From Ettlia oleoabundans (lineage: Eukaryota > Chlorophyta > Chlorophyceae > Chlamydomonadales), in NCBI GenBank assembly GCA_019693395.1, contig JAAMXP010000783.1:26816-77859 (forward strand): a stretch of 51,044 bases of DNA, given 5' to 3'. Positions 1-12,400 of this stretch are shown piece after piece. Under the pieces are notes generated by a model. It had not been told where the DNA came from and did no database searches. It worked only from the letters and a program-made list of their open reading frames with translations. The position numbers and the translations under genes were made by a program. Each line of letters opens with the position of its first letter. The first letter of the stretch is position 1.

Positions 1-2560
1 CCCCTTGTACCAGCTAGCAGTGTATGGGGTGCTTGTCCCAGAAAAGGCAGGGTTGCTCATGAGCACACCACCGTGCAAGACAACTGATACTCGCGCACTC
101 CTGGTGCCTGAGACTACCCACGTACAGCCAGGGATCCAACCGCCATTCACCTTGGCATTAGCCAGCGGATACTGAAGGTGGGCGGGCGACTCATCAAAGC
201 CGTAGGGATGCAGCTCAACCATGCTGCTGCCTGGTCGCATAAACCAGGCGTTGGCCATGTTGGCGCCGTGCACGCCCACAAATACATTCGCGTCCTGCGC
301 TGCTGCCATGCCGGTCAGCAGGCTCGTCACCTCAACCTGCAGGCAGCACAGGACGGTGGCGGCAGCACGCACATGGAATCTCAGTGGCGCTGGAGTTTCT
401 ACATGGATGCGAGACTGGCAGCTGATTGCAGATTTGGCGCCGAGCGCAGCGGCACCAGGGGCCGGACAGATATGACAGCAGCGTCGTACTGGCGGCAAGC
501 GCACCTCTGCGCAGCTTGCCCGCAGTTGCTGCCCTGCCTTGCTTGTGTAGCGCCAGCTGTTGCACTGCTGGATAAGCTCCCCCGCATTCAGAAGCTGCCG
601 GTCGGGGCCGCTGCGCTTCTGGAACAGCACTCGCAGCACGCGCTCTTTTGGCTCAACGTGGCTGTATGAACCTCCAGTGCCGCTGCAAGGCCTCCCCTCA
701 ACTTGGCCATCAAGGCTGCCAGTGCCTGCACACCCGTCATCCCTCAACTCCTGGTGCTGCGCATCTTGCTTTTCTTCTTCCTCCACCTCCACCTCCACCT
801 CATCCTCCTCCTCCTCCTCCTCCTCCTCCTCCAAACTGCCCTGCTGTGGCTGCCGTTCCTGCTCATGCAATTGCTGTATAGCCGCTGGCAGAAGCCGTTG
901 GTAGTGGCGTACCAGGTGCTGGCCCATTCCGTGCAGTGGCCAGGCGGAGTGATTGACGCCACCATTGCACACCAGCATGTGCTGAAAGCAGCGCTGTGGG
1001 CCGCCCTCAGAACTCAGGGGCAGGCCAACGTCACCAGACACGACGTCACTCAGCCCACCACAACCATCGCCGGCAGGCACATAACCGCTGCCGCTTGCTG
1101 CCTGCAGGGCGGCGAAGGACAGGAAACATGGCGTAAGTTTGCAGGACCATGTTTCATGGGTCACAGCCCAGGCTGCTGAGGTGTTTGTGGGGCCCGGCAT
1201 GCCCCAGATGCAGTGCAAGCCAAGGCCACGACCGCCGACACCCGCCTAACGGCGACCCAGAGGTACACACTGGCTGCCCCTTTCTTGCCTGCTGAGCCGG
1301 CAAGCGTGTGGAAAAGTCGGCCCATGTCTCCACTTTCAGAGACAGCAGTGGCTGGAGGATGTCGTGGTTCCACGGTGGCAGCGCCAGACCCTCGGCAGTC
1401 ACCATCACCAGCTTGGCATGTTGCCACCAGGGGGTGTCACGCAGAACGCCCAGCAGCTCGGCGCCGTTGTCCCTGCGCCAACAGCCAGCATGGGGCGTGA
1501 GGGGTCAAAAGGCAGAGGGCTGAGCAAGCGACAGGGGGAACCCACAGCCATACAGTCCAGGCAGAATGTAGGCGGCCACGTGGGGTGTGGCACATGGGGT
1601 CGGCAGACACTGGCCTTTGGGTGTGAACTACGCCAGTTAGGTGCTGGGCAGCCTTACCCTCGCCTCACCTAAACACATGGGCAAAGTTGGTGGCGCGCTC
1701 CCAGGCATACCACACCACAGGTACTGTGCAGGAGGAGAAGTGTGGGTCCTGCAGGTATGCTGCACCCTCGTCTGTAGCTGCTGGCCGCACCCGGATGGCG
1801 TTGGTGTGGAAGCGCTTGTCATGCGCGCCCTGCATGGGTGCAGGCAGATCGTCTCGCTAAGGCAGCAGCACCACAGCATCAGCATCCAGTGCCGCAGCCG
1901 CTGCAAGGCTTGGTTTATGGCGGCAAGTCGGGTGCCCATTGCCACGCCGCCACTGTAGGCAAGAGCGGCAGCACCATGGGCAAGAGCGACGCCTGCATGC
2001 CGTGAAGCTCAGCTCAAACAAGGCCCGACCGGATCACACCCGACGATGGCACCATTTCCACTCACATTGCTGCGGTAGACGAAGCTGAACTTGTCATAGC
2101 CGGGTTGGGGCTCAATCAGCTCAAAGCCCGGCCCTTCTGCCTCCAACAATCGCTTGGCATCTTCCCTTCTGTACAGTATGATAGTGCCCTGGTCCACACA
2201 TGCATCGCGCAGCAGGGTGCAGCTGTCCGCCAGCGGCGACTGCTCAACCGCCAGGGAGCAGCTGGCGGCGGCATCGGGCCGGCTGCCACTAACGGCAGTC
2301 CATGTTTGGCTGACGCTTCCATTGTCTCCGTGCACAGGGTCTGGTACTTCTAGCTTGTGCAAGTGGGTGACCATGCCAGCTGCTTCAATCTTGCATGCTT
2401 CAGTCCTGGATGCCAGGCCCTTGGCAAGCTCCACTCCAACCAGCTGCCGCCTTTGGAGCAGCGCCACCAGCACCAGGATGCTCCCCCCCAGAATGCTCCC
2501 CACAACCCGCCACGGGCAGACAGCACCTTCCGCGCTGCGTGGCGATCTGTTCCCAGGCAT
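1..2560 (-). CDS. Family GT61 glycosyltransferase, Golgi type II membrane protein (3' end cut by window edge)
   Basis: Exons, 5' to 3': 2560-2066, 1829-1669, 1472 to about 1271, 1101-505, 336-151, then beyond the window. Phases agree across the joins. The start at 2560 is chosen because it gives a short basic N-terminus followed by one hydrophobic anchor (GSILGGSILVLVALLQ), the type II topology of Golgi transferases. Exon 2 ends in a CTVPVVWYAWERATNFAHVF block, and the 1101-505 exon carries RVLFQKRSGPDRQLLNAGEL. Exon 336-151 carries GVHGANMANAWFMRPGSSMV followed by ELHPYGF. These match the conserved GT61 core, including the G-x-HGA-x-x-(T/A)N motif. Family members transfer xylose, arabinose or GlcNAc to wall polysaccharides or glycoproteins; the substrate here cannot be read from sequence. 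An acidic poly-Glu insert sits inside exon 1101-505. The third exon's donor is ambiguous: GT at 1270 or GC at 1288. The last exon lies outside the window. Confidence 0.85.
771..832 (-). repeat. GAG/GAA/GTG triplet tract encoding a Glu/Val-rich insert in the GT61 enzyme
   Basis: Read on the minus strand, the tract codes for about nine Glu, then Asp-Glu-Val, then Glu-Val repeats and more Glu, in frame between two conserved GT61 blocks. It is low-complexity and probably a surface loop. Imperfect triplets at both ends suggest slippage followed by point mutation. Confidence 0.85.
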
Positions 2561-4255
2561 CCGCCAGGTGCGAGGCAACCCACGGCACAAGTGACGCGGC
2601 AGCAGGTTTCTCGGGCGCTGGCTTTATATATGCATGCTGAGGACGATGAACGGTGGAAAAATGGATTAAGAACGTCGGAAGAGGCTCTTCTGCCGACCCT
2701 CGCAACCAATGAACTTCCAGGTTCAGCACCTGGCATGCTGGCGATGAGAAGTCAGCATCTTCCCCCCCAAGGTTGTCAACCACACACGCCACCATTACCA
2801 AAAACAAGATCAAACTTTTCTCTTTTGTTCTCAGGACGCACAGAGAAATCTGCACATCCCTCATTCGCCCAGGCAATCCACAGGGGCTCCAGGTTGCCAC
2901 CAGGAGATGGACGAGAGATGCGCGAGACCTGGCGTCATATATGCGAGGCTGCCCAAATTGCAAGGGAGGCACTGCCGATGAACACGATGGAACCGTGACT
3001 TCCAGTGTGCTCCCACCACTGTTGTCATCAAACCCGATATCGGAATGCTGCGCATTCCTAATCAAGTAAACAAGGTCAGTAGTAAGACGGGCACGATGAC
3101 ACGGCACCTTGTCATTGCTGGCAGCGTGGTGGCATGAGGACGGCGCCAGCAGCGCACCAGCCAGCACACACGCTGTGCACGGCGTGGCATTGATGCAGCA
3201 GCACCGGCCAAAGGTGCAGCCCCACAGAAAGAGGGTCTCACTGCCGGTCAGGCAGTGGTGGGCCGCCTTGACGCGGGCGCCTGGCAGGTGAGAGAGCAGG
3301 CACAAATCTGGGACGCAGTGGCAGGTTGATCCCTGCTGAGCTGCACCCTCCCACTTGGTGTACAGACTGGTGACAGGTGCCAGCTGGTTACCAGCCGGAG
3401 CGGCAGGCCCATCCTGGTGCCATCTATCGCAAGCCTGATGCACGCGGTCATGCAAAAAAAGGCGACGGACAAAAACTCATGCGTACTGCACGCTTTTGCC
3501 CGACTCATGTTCTTAACATAACTGATATGTTTCAATTTACCTTTGCAGCAAACACACGCCCGCAGCGCACCGAAACTCGCGGTTGAAGATTGGCAGTGCC
3601 CGCCGCGTGCACTGCAGGCAGCTAGTGCCGCCTTTATTGCATCGTAATGCATTAGGCTGACATTTGGTAGCGGCGCAAACGTGTCCAGTGGTGGCTGAGC
3701 GGATTAGCAGGCGGGGGCGGGGGCGAACCCGCCAGCCGGCGGGCCCTCGCAGAACCAGGGCCACATTTCGACACAATCCCATATCAAATCATCAGCCCAG
3801 AATGCGACACACATCTAAGCCGTATGGGAGGGATCCAGCCTAAGGGGGAGTGGTGGCATGGCACAAGGAAGCATTGAGTGCCGCCTTGCTTGATAGGCGC
3901 CGCCATCACCACCGCAAAGGGCAGCGCCAGCCTGCCAGCCTGCCACCCTGCAGCCGCCAGAGCTTTGCAGTTGGTTGTATACTGAACGGCACCCTGTATA
4001 TTTACGTTGCAGGATCCATCACCTTTGCAAGAGCAAGCCCATGTCAGCTGTGTCATCCTACGCCACATTGGACCAGTTCCAGCTGCATCGGTCGCCAGCT
4101 GGGCCACCTGGCAGAAAGCCCCCCCCCCCCTTTCCCCCCCATCCGGAGAGGACGTCCGGAAACCCTTCGCTTTTTTTCCTCTTACGCGATCTTGCTTTGC
4201 ACTCGCACGGGCCGCTGCAGCCGAAGCCTATCCGACACAGTTGACGAGACCATCC
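2561..4255. other. Divergent intergenic region, GT61 (minus) / Cys-rich protein (plus)
   Basis: About 1.7 kb lie between the two start codons, so it should hold both promoters and 5' UTRs. Open frames here are long but have no recognisable domain and no convincing splice structure. A C-run (about 4120-4140) and a T/C-rich stretch precede the Cys-rich gene. No tRNA or transposon is recognised. Confidence 0.5.
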
Positions 4256-5297
4256 ATGGGCAAGCTTCTGCTGTTGTGCCTGCTCGCAATGGCCGCCTGC
4301 GCGGCAGCCGAGGTCTGCAACGGCGTCCTGGACGGTCGCTGCCTCAGCGAGAGGTGACTTACGCCAGGTTTTGGCGTTCGCCTGCCATGGTTTTCCGGAC
4401 GTGGTTCCGAACAACCCAGACCTGCGCTTTTTCGCTCCAACGCGGCCCTACGAACTGTTCAAGCAATACTGAATTGGGTTTGGAGTGTCGGAAGCCGCAA
4501 CGCCCACCACTGCTCAGTCCCTCTCAGGCTGCCATCAGATGCCGTCTTTGCTTCCGCTCTTCAAGACTCACGTATCCTCTCTTCTGCTCCTGGGCTTTCG
4601 CACCGCTCCCTGTTGATGCAGGACCTTCTGCTGGAACAACCACGTGTACGAGTGCCCCAATTCCAACTTTGCTTGCAAGGGTGACTGGGGCCCGTGTGTG
4701 GCCAAGCACCAGTACCCGCGCCTGCCCGGCCGCTGGCGCCGCTACTCCTGCCTCAACAACCACGACTTTGCAAACGGGCGCAACGTCAAGACCTGTGCCC
4801 CAGGCACTGAGTGCTGGGCAGTCCGCAGTGGTGTGACCCCCTGCCGGTCCAAGAAGCACAAGGGCTCTTGCCCCGACTGGGTTGGCAACGGCGGCTGCAT
4901 CAACAGCAAGTGAGTCGGCCTCACCCACACACCCCTGATGCCTCGTGTGCCCTGGCACACGTTGCCGGCTGCCGGCAGCCTTCTCACGTTGTCCAGATGC
5001 CAGTCTGCGCAAAAGCTGCCGTCAATCCTGCCCTTCTCAAGCCAATCAATCTAAACCCTCTCCCCTTACCAAGGTGCTGCCCTGTCATCCTAGGTGCTTG
5101 CCTACCTGCCGTCCAAGCTAACCGCCAGCTTCCCACCTACCTCCCTTCCCATTGTCTCCCCATCCGCACTGTGTAGGACCTACTGTGAGGATGGCCAGAG
5201 GTACAAGTGCCCCAGCGGCCTGCAGTGTGCCGGCCCCCCACGCGCCCCCCTGTCCTCCTCCGGCGTGGTTGCCCCCTGTGCCAAGAAGCTCCCGTGA
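4256..5297 (+). CDS. Small secreted cysteine-rich protein with three four-Cys modules
   Basis: Three exons, 4256-4353, 4622-4909 and 5177-5297, give 168 aa; both introns are GT–AG in phase 2. The start at 4256 opens a clean signal peptide (MGKLLLLCLLAMAACAAA, cut near residue 18-19), so the product should be secreted or vacuolar. The mature chain has 16 Cys. They form three similar modules of pattern C-x(n)-C-(P or AP)-x(3-5)-C-x(n)-PC-x-K, at about residues 35-60, 69-105 and 130-166. Two-Cys linkers (VCNGVLDGRC and GSCPDWVGNGGC) precede module 1 and module 3. The second-module text CAPGTECWAVRSGVTPC resembles fungal chitin-binding CBM19-type sequences, but this is only a motif-level likeness. 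Exons 2 and 3 begin with related text (TFC and TYC), suggesting module duplication. Function unknown; no enzyme motif seen. Confidence 0.8.
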
Positions 5298-6462
5298 ATC
5301 AGAAAAAGCAGCTGTGGGAGGTCGACTTCGCAATGCACGGGCTTTCCAGCCTCGCCTAGATGCCTCAGGCCAACAAGTTCTATTTGGCTCCGTCCCAAGC
5401 ATGGTAAGCTTGGGTTGTCCCCCTCCTTCTCCGTGATACACACAACTGCAGGCAACATACACCGTGTCGATGCGTGAATTGGCGCAGCAACCTTATCATA
5501 ATTACACCGATCTACTAGGCATCCCCGTCTTTTCAACCGTCAAAGCTTTTCGTTGAGGCTCCAAACTCTGTGGACTCCCCTTCATCATGTCGTCCCTCCC
5601 CCTGCCCATCTCCCCTCCCCTCAGCGCTCAGCTCATGCCCGTGGATTTTGCCGGCATTTGCCCCTGACGCACTTTCAAAATCGCTGCTTGCCGTGAGAAT
5701 CTTCACGTGCATGCAGGCTGTGAGCAACGCCTGTTCTAATCCTCCACCTTTTTGGCTTAAACCTGGATTTCTGCAGCGAAACTGCACTCCTCCACTTTGA
5801 TTCGTGATCCCCCCTCCCCTAATCTATGGCCTTCCCTGTTGTTCTATCCAAACGTAGCAAAGCCTTGCACACTCCAGATTGGTGCCATTCAAATGTTTAC
5901 AACTGCTGTCATACCATGCGATGCCTTGCCGCCAACCTCACTGCCCCCTTGCCAGTCGTTTGATTGTCCTTCAGTTGAAGGGCCTTGGGTTCAAGCAATA
6001 TGGCTGTGAAACACTTTTAGACAATAAAGCGGACGTCAAGAGGACTGAACGCAGGCCAAAGGGTGTGGAAGACGAGGCAAAGGACCACACCATGATGCTC
6101 TAAGTCCAGCCAGGAGCCAATGGCGGCAGCCAAGGGCCCTTGCTGATTGTCTGCTGCTATGCAAGCTTGAGAATGCGCGACTTACACCCACCAGCGCGCT
6201 GTGGCAAACTCAACTCGACAGAATCAGTGTTCATTCAAGGAAGGAGGGGCCATGATTTATGGGTAATTGAGACAAGGGGGTTCAAAACTTTGTTGGAGCA
6301 ATATAGTGCTCCATCTGCATATGTTGTTGAATCACTATCACATCAAGCCGAGGCTTGCTAAATGCGCCGAACATCCATCTCAAGTATGCTGGATTCATCA
6401 AAACGCGCACGCAGGGGCGAGGCGGGCCACGCCATACAAACGCCGCAAGGGGAAATTCAACT
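5298..6462. other. Convergent 3' intergenic region
   Basis: About 1.2 kb between the stop of the Cys-rich gene (plus) and the stop of the ABCG gene (minus). It should contain both 3' UTRs. I see no TGTAA on the plus strand shortly after 5297. A minus-strand TGTAA lies at 6182-6186. No other gene is recognised. Confidence 0.45.
6182..6186 (-). promoter_or_regulatory. Candidate polyadenylation signal of the ABCG gene
   Basis: TGTAA on the minus strand, about 280 nt after the ABCG stop codon. TGTAA is the usual chlorophyte poly(A) signal. A second TGTAA (6463-6467) overlaps the ABCG stop codon itself. Confidence 0.35.
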
Positions 6463-9400
6463 TTACATATCGCGCTTGGGTTTCGCAGTCTGGTGCAACC
6501 CCTTGCCCGTTGAGGCCACCAACGCCAGCTCTTTCTTGCTTCCAGCCGCTCGCTTGCTGGGCGTGGCGTGGCGCCAGCTGCGCAGGGACCACCATCGGCT
6601 GGCGCCGCTGCGCTGGCGTGGCAGGCGCAGCAGGAAAAGCAGCTGCGCCAGCAGCACCAGCAGGAAATAGATGCCCACTAGCACACCAATGTCTTCCGTG
6701 GTCTGGCCAGGCTTGAAGCCTGCAGGGTGGAGCAAACGGCCAGGACACCAGGTCAGAGAAGGCAGGGTTGTTGGAGAGGGCCGCAGCGATTACCCCAGAC
6801 CCCAGCCACTGAAGTGTCCACTGCCATCCACCCCCACCCACCCGCTGCTGGTGTTCTACTGGTTGCCTCGCACAAAGTGGTGAAGGGTGGTGGACATGGT
6901 CAGAATGCAGCTGCTCACCACACGACCTTACCACCCAGCATCCGCAGCCCAGCACCCACCCAGGGTCTCCAGGAACGTCTCCCCCGACACGTTTGGTATG
7001 GTTGACCCGTTGACCAGCACGCTGAACTGCTGCCCTGCCAGCTCCCCGGTGATCATGGCCTCAAAGGCGTAGTAGAAGACGGAGAGGTAGTGAATCCAAC
7101 GGATCCAGGCTGCAACAAGGGGCGTTAGGTAGGTGGCGTTAGGAAGGCGGTACAGAAACATAAGAAAACATGAGAAGACAATTAGTCAAGTGACGTAGGT
7201 TGGTCAAAGGAGGAAAGTGTTTTTCCAGCAACAGCAGGAATATAGAAGAAAAGTATGGCAGACACGATAGGAATACCAACTGGGCAAAGTTGCAAGGACG
7301 GTGCAGGGCGAGTACGCGCCAGGAAGAAATCAAGCCAGCGAGTTGCAGGTTGCATGGCAGAAATGGGCAGGCACTTCATCATGCAGGGGGGCCAACAATA
7401 TCCAAAACTGATCCTGAAGCCTATTGCCCTGAGTGCTGCCTCCCACCCTAAGCTCTGCCTCCCATCCAGCGCTCAACCTCCGACCCAGAGCTTTCCCGCC
7501 CACCATGAGCGACGCCGCCCACCCTGAGTGCTGCTCACCTGGTATGGAGTAGACGTTGACCAGGAATCCGGTGAACACGAGGGAGAAGAGCAGCGTGAAG
7601 TTCATGGCAAAAGAAGCCTGACCCGCGGTGCTGGAGACGACTGCAGCAGTAGGGATGTGGTCCATAAATGTGTTGATGGGGCAGGGTGTGGGTGGGAAGT
7701 TGGATGCCAATAAGGAGCAGGTTGGGTAGGGGATGGAGGGGCAACAGAGTTGGGACTGGCACCAGCGGTGCAGGTAACTGGCTTGATGCATGCAATCTTG
7801 AAGCAGCAAGGCATATCAGACGAGCCAGACACAGCTGCGGGACGTTTTGAGTTCAGCTTGAAAGGGCAGTGTTTTGCTAGGCAAGGGAAGGAAAGGCCCT
7901 ATCCATGTGTGCAAGCCAGAGCCAATGATATGCACCCTCAAGTACTGTGACTCCTCATATACTGCAATCACTCACTTGTGATGCACATGCTCATGGCCCC
8001 CACCACACAGCTGAAAGTGATGAGGATGAAACAGTAGGAGGCGGCGTACGCCGCGCCTGCACATCATAACGCAAGCAAACCCACATCAGCGATGGGCGGC
8101 TGGATATTTGATGCATGGTGGCTCAAAGTGGATATCTGCTAAGGGCTGGTGCACCGGAGGCTGCAATGGGCGGCTTCCTGCCATGCTGCATGCTGGACGG
8201 AAATTTTATAGCGCCCAATACAACATGCACGGATGTGTGTGGTGTAGTTCTAGAATGCCCCATGCACCTGTCTGATACCCGGCCATGTAGTAGAATGCGA
8301 AGAAGTACCAGATGGCGGGCAGCACGCGCAGCAGCACTGCAGGAGACAGTAGAAATAGCAGTACGTGTCGGTACAAAAGGGTCAGCAGTTAGTCATACAG
8401 GGCTGCAAGGAAGGAAACGATGGTCAATGTTGAGTGGCTGCCTGTCCGGCTGACAGGCCACATGCACACCGACATCTGCATGGCTCCATGTTCTGGCTGC
8501 CAAAGGCGCCAACTACTGCCGGCCTCATGTACTGCTCCTCTGCCAAGTTGAGCCCAACCCATTCCTCACGAACCAGCTCAGTAATAGACCCCCAGTATTA
8601 TATATAAGGCAACCAAGTCACAAAGCTGCCATCCTGCTCACTTGCGTCAAGTGTGAGCTTCGAGATGAGGTAGGCGGAGGGCTGGTAGTAGCCGCCACGC
8701 ACCTCCCGCGTCACCACTTGGCGCTCGCTGATCAGCAGATCCACTGCGGCAATGCAAGACAGCGAACGCAGACCGCGACTTGGTGCGGTGTAGCAAGGTG
8801 GTATGCTTGCGGGCTGTGTTCACACCATGCAAGCAAACACAGGTGCACAGCACACTACTGATGGATTGGCAACTGCTATCAAATCGGGCAGTCCTTGCAC
8901 CAGGCAAGGATGGCAGCGGCGACAGAAGCGATGCATTCCAACCAAGCGGCAGCCAAGGCGCGTGACGGGTGCCCACCTGTGGTGAGGGAGGTGAAGGCCA
9001 GGAAGGCAAGCGCGAAGAATGTGCTGCCCATGCGGTTCTGCACGCCTGCAACATGCCAACAGCGGGATCCACAAAGTGAGGTCGGGACAAGAACGATTAC
9101 AATGGCACGGCCATTCAAATCACCCCTTTCATCAATCCACCCCCAACAGAAACATTCCGCTTGTCACCGCGTGTTTTGTCCCTGGTATTCGCCTGTAGTT
9201 GGGCCTCTCAATGACCCACCAAGGCAGCATTGAACAGCTTATCCGACTGCCTACCTATGTTTGTGTAATCCAGGTCGTAAAACACAAGACCAGTAATAAC
9301 ACCCATGGCAGCCGCAACCACCGAGTGCAGGAGCAGAAGCGAGGGGTTGCGCACTGCATAAAATGGCAAACAGATGAGGAGGAGCAGAAATTTGCATAAA

Positions 9401-12400
9401 GTATGAGAGATTGGCATAAAAGTTGAATCAGCCAAAACACGTTCTGAACTGATGAGGAAAGCGACACAATAAAACATGACTTCGTGCCCAATTGATTCCA
9501 GGGCACTTCAACCGTGCAGATGGGGAGGCGTCGCTTACCAATATCGACAAACGTGCGCCAAAACATGACCGAGAGCTGGCGGCCAAAGGTCGCCTTGCTG
9601 TAGGGCAGAAGGGCAGCAGGCATGAGGGGTACGTCTGCGAGATGGACTTACACTGAGTTGTAGAGTGGACAGACAGGAATTCACTGGATAAGCCCACCAC
9701 TTGCTATAAGATCAATACTCCACCAACTCAATATGACAGCTGGCAGGACAGTTCAACCCTGCATTTCGGCAACCGCACCCAACCCTCCCTTGTGCTGCTC
9801 ACCGCCGGTGCGTTGAAGGCGGCCCAACTGGTGGCATGGCCTTGTCATTTTCCTCCCCTGGTTCGTCATATGAAGATGAGCTGCTGGCCTGGCTCATCCC
9901 CACGTCCTGATGTGCCACCACGGCACCCCGCGCCAAGTGCATGTCTCCTCCATAGGTGGAGGTGCTTGGCGAGGCATCCAGGGGAGACTTGCCCCAAAGT
10001 TTGCTGCCGCTGAATACTGCACCTTCGCTGCCGTTACTAACGCTGCTTCCACCCTGGATCCTGGGGCCGTCGTCATGCGGTGGCATGGATGCAACGCGGC
10101 GTTGGCTGGGCCCTGCCGACGGCAGTGACCCAGGCACGCTGTCACCTTCCATCTCTAGGGTTCTCAACAGGTGGCGGATGGCGGCTGCATCAGACGCTAT
10201 TCGCAGCATGTGCTCCGCAACGGCGGTGCCTGGGGGGCATGGCAGGCCCCGCAGCTCAAACCATGCCTCGGCTGCAGCAGATTGGGAGCGGCACAAAGGG
10301 CTTGAACGTTGAAAACTCGAGTGACAGAGAGTGTGCTGGAGGCAGGTAGACAACAGAAAGATACCCCCAGAAGCAGCACAGGTAGTTTGGCTATAACCGT
10401 AATACGAGAAGCTGCAGCACAGGTGCACACCGACACCACTCTGGCTCTGAGCAGCAGCTCAGGCAGACAGCTGCCATGGCAAGCCTCCAACACTGCCCGT
10501 AACCAACTACGTCTCAGACAATACTTGAAAATTCTCAGGCTTTTCGGCATGCTATCACCAGCGCCCCATATCACCAACAAGGCTACCAATGGCACACAGA
10601 CACACAGCCCAAGCAGAGCACCACCGGAAAGGACCGGCCCGCACCTTCGCCAGGGGGTCCCATATACAGCATGCGCCCATGCCCCATCAACACCACTTGG
10701 TCCAACGAGAAGAACACGTCTCTTGATGGTTGGTGAAGGGAAGCCAGCACCACACGTCCGGGTGCCGCCACGTTCTTGAGGGCCTGCATGAGGATGTCGG
10801 CGGTGTAGCTGTCCAGCCCGCTGGTTGGCTCGTCCTGCAGGTTGTGATGTGATTAAACAAACAAATATGAACGGAAAAAGGCTTTAATGACAGCAGATGA
10901 GATGACAATGTTGGGCAGAAATAGACGAAGAAAAATCGCTGTACAGCCTGCTTGATTGTTGCCCCCTGCAGATCACTACCTTGTGCACGTTACTACCAGT
11001 CTTGCAGTACAGCAAGCTAGGGAAGCAGGCAGGGCTGAATCGAGGCCAAGACATACAGGAACACAAACAACTGCGATAAGTGGCAGCTTAACAGCAGTCT
11101 GGCAAAAAAAAAGAGAGTTTGGCAGCGTGCAGCGTGCAGCGTGCAGCGTGCATGTGTAATGGAGCCTTCAGGTTCCTCATGCTTGCTTCGTTCTGTTGAA
11201 CAACAGGGCAGCTCGCACGGGAAGAACTGGCCTCACCAGCACCAGTATGGACGGATCTGTCACCAGTTCCATGCCGATGGTCACACTGCAGCATGGGGAC
11301 GAAGCTCGCTAATCGAGTGTGGCACATGGGTACAGCTTACGGTAGGCTCAGCAAAGTGTAACAACCGGTGGTGAAAATGGCGTGGATTTGGAAACAAAAC
11401 CACAGCGAAGCAAAGCGAAACAGGGAAGGTTTAAGGAGCAGGGGTCCATATGCCAGCATCAGTATGCAGCAGAGCAGCAAATGTCGAGGAACATTGGGTT
11501 TTATTTTCGTGGCAACAACGCACCGTCGCCGCTCCCCGCCCGACACGCCGCGTATGCCGCCGCTGCCGCCAACCTGCGCGTCTGCAATGTGGCGCAGGCC
11601 CAGCTCGTCCATGACCCGCTCAATGTGCACCTGCACGTTGCAAGAGAGACGAGATAGGATTACTGCAGCTGACAAATTGGCGTAGGACATGCCACTGGCA
11701 TGCAGACGCTTTCCCGCTCCTGCACGCCCACACAAGCGTCCACTGCAACAACCTTTAGGCCCCCCTCGGCCACCACCCACCTGCAGGTCTAGCGGTGACG
11801 TCTCCTGTGGCAGCCTCAGCAGCGCCGAGTAACGCAGACACTCCTGCACCGTTAGACTGGGTATGAGCACATCGCTCTGAGGCACGTACGCCACATGGGA
11901 CTTGCGGCGCCTGCGGCATAGGAGCCGGAGCCACATGCAAGTTTGGGCTTAATTGGCAGGGATGCATGCGGGGATAATGATGCGCCAAGATGACGGCGTG
12001 CCAGCGCATAATACAGCACACAGGTGCGCTGCCAGGACGGGCATGGTGAGACGAGAAAGACCACACCAGCTGCTATCAGCAGTCGCTAAACTACAGTCGC
12101 CAACCGGTCGAGTCGGCAATACATGTATAGCTGGCACCCGGCAGTCACGCACCTCACGCCATCCACCTCTACCGTCCCCGTCAGCATTGAGCGGCTGCCC
12201 AGGTCCATTGGCGAGCCCGCAATGCTGCCCAGCAGCGTGGTCTTACCACAGCCTGCAGGCATGAGTGGTGGTGGTCGTGAAGGGAGTTACTGTTGGTCGA
12301 CTGCTGAGCTGGGCTGGCCAGGAAGGCAAGAGAGCAATTGTGGCAATGTGGCCAAGCTGCACCAGTTGCTCACTGGCACACTGTTCACGACAAGGTGCTG

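Noticed and set aside
2400..3455. 351-codon open frame on the minus strand
   Set aside because: It overlaps the GT61 first exon in another frame, continues through the intergenic region, lacks any recognisable domain, and has irregular Cys/His-rich composition typical of GC-rich shadow frames.
3680..3790. tRNA-like text (GTGGCTGAGCGG) resembling a class II tRNA D-arm
   Set aside because: I could not find a matching acceptor stem, anticodon arm or T-arm (GGTTCGAATCC) at the right spacing.
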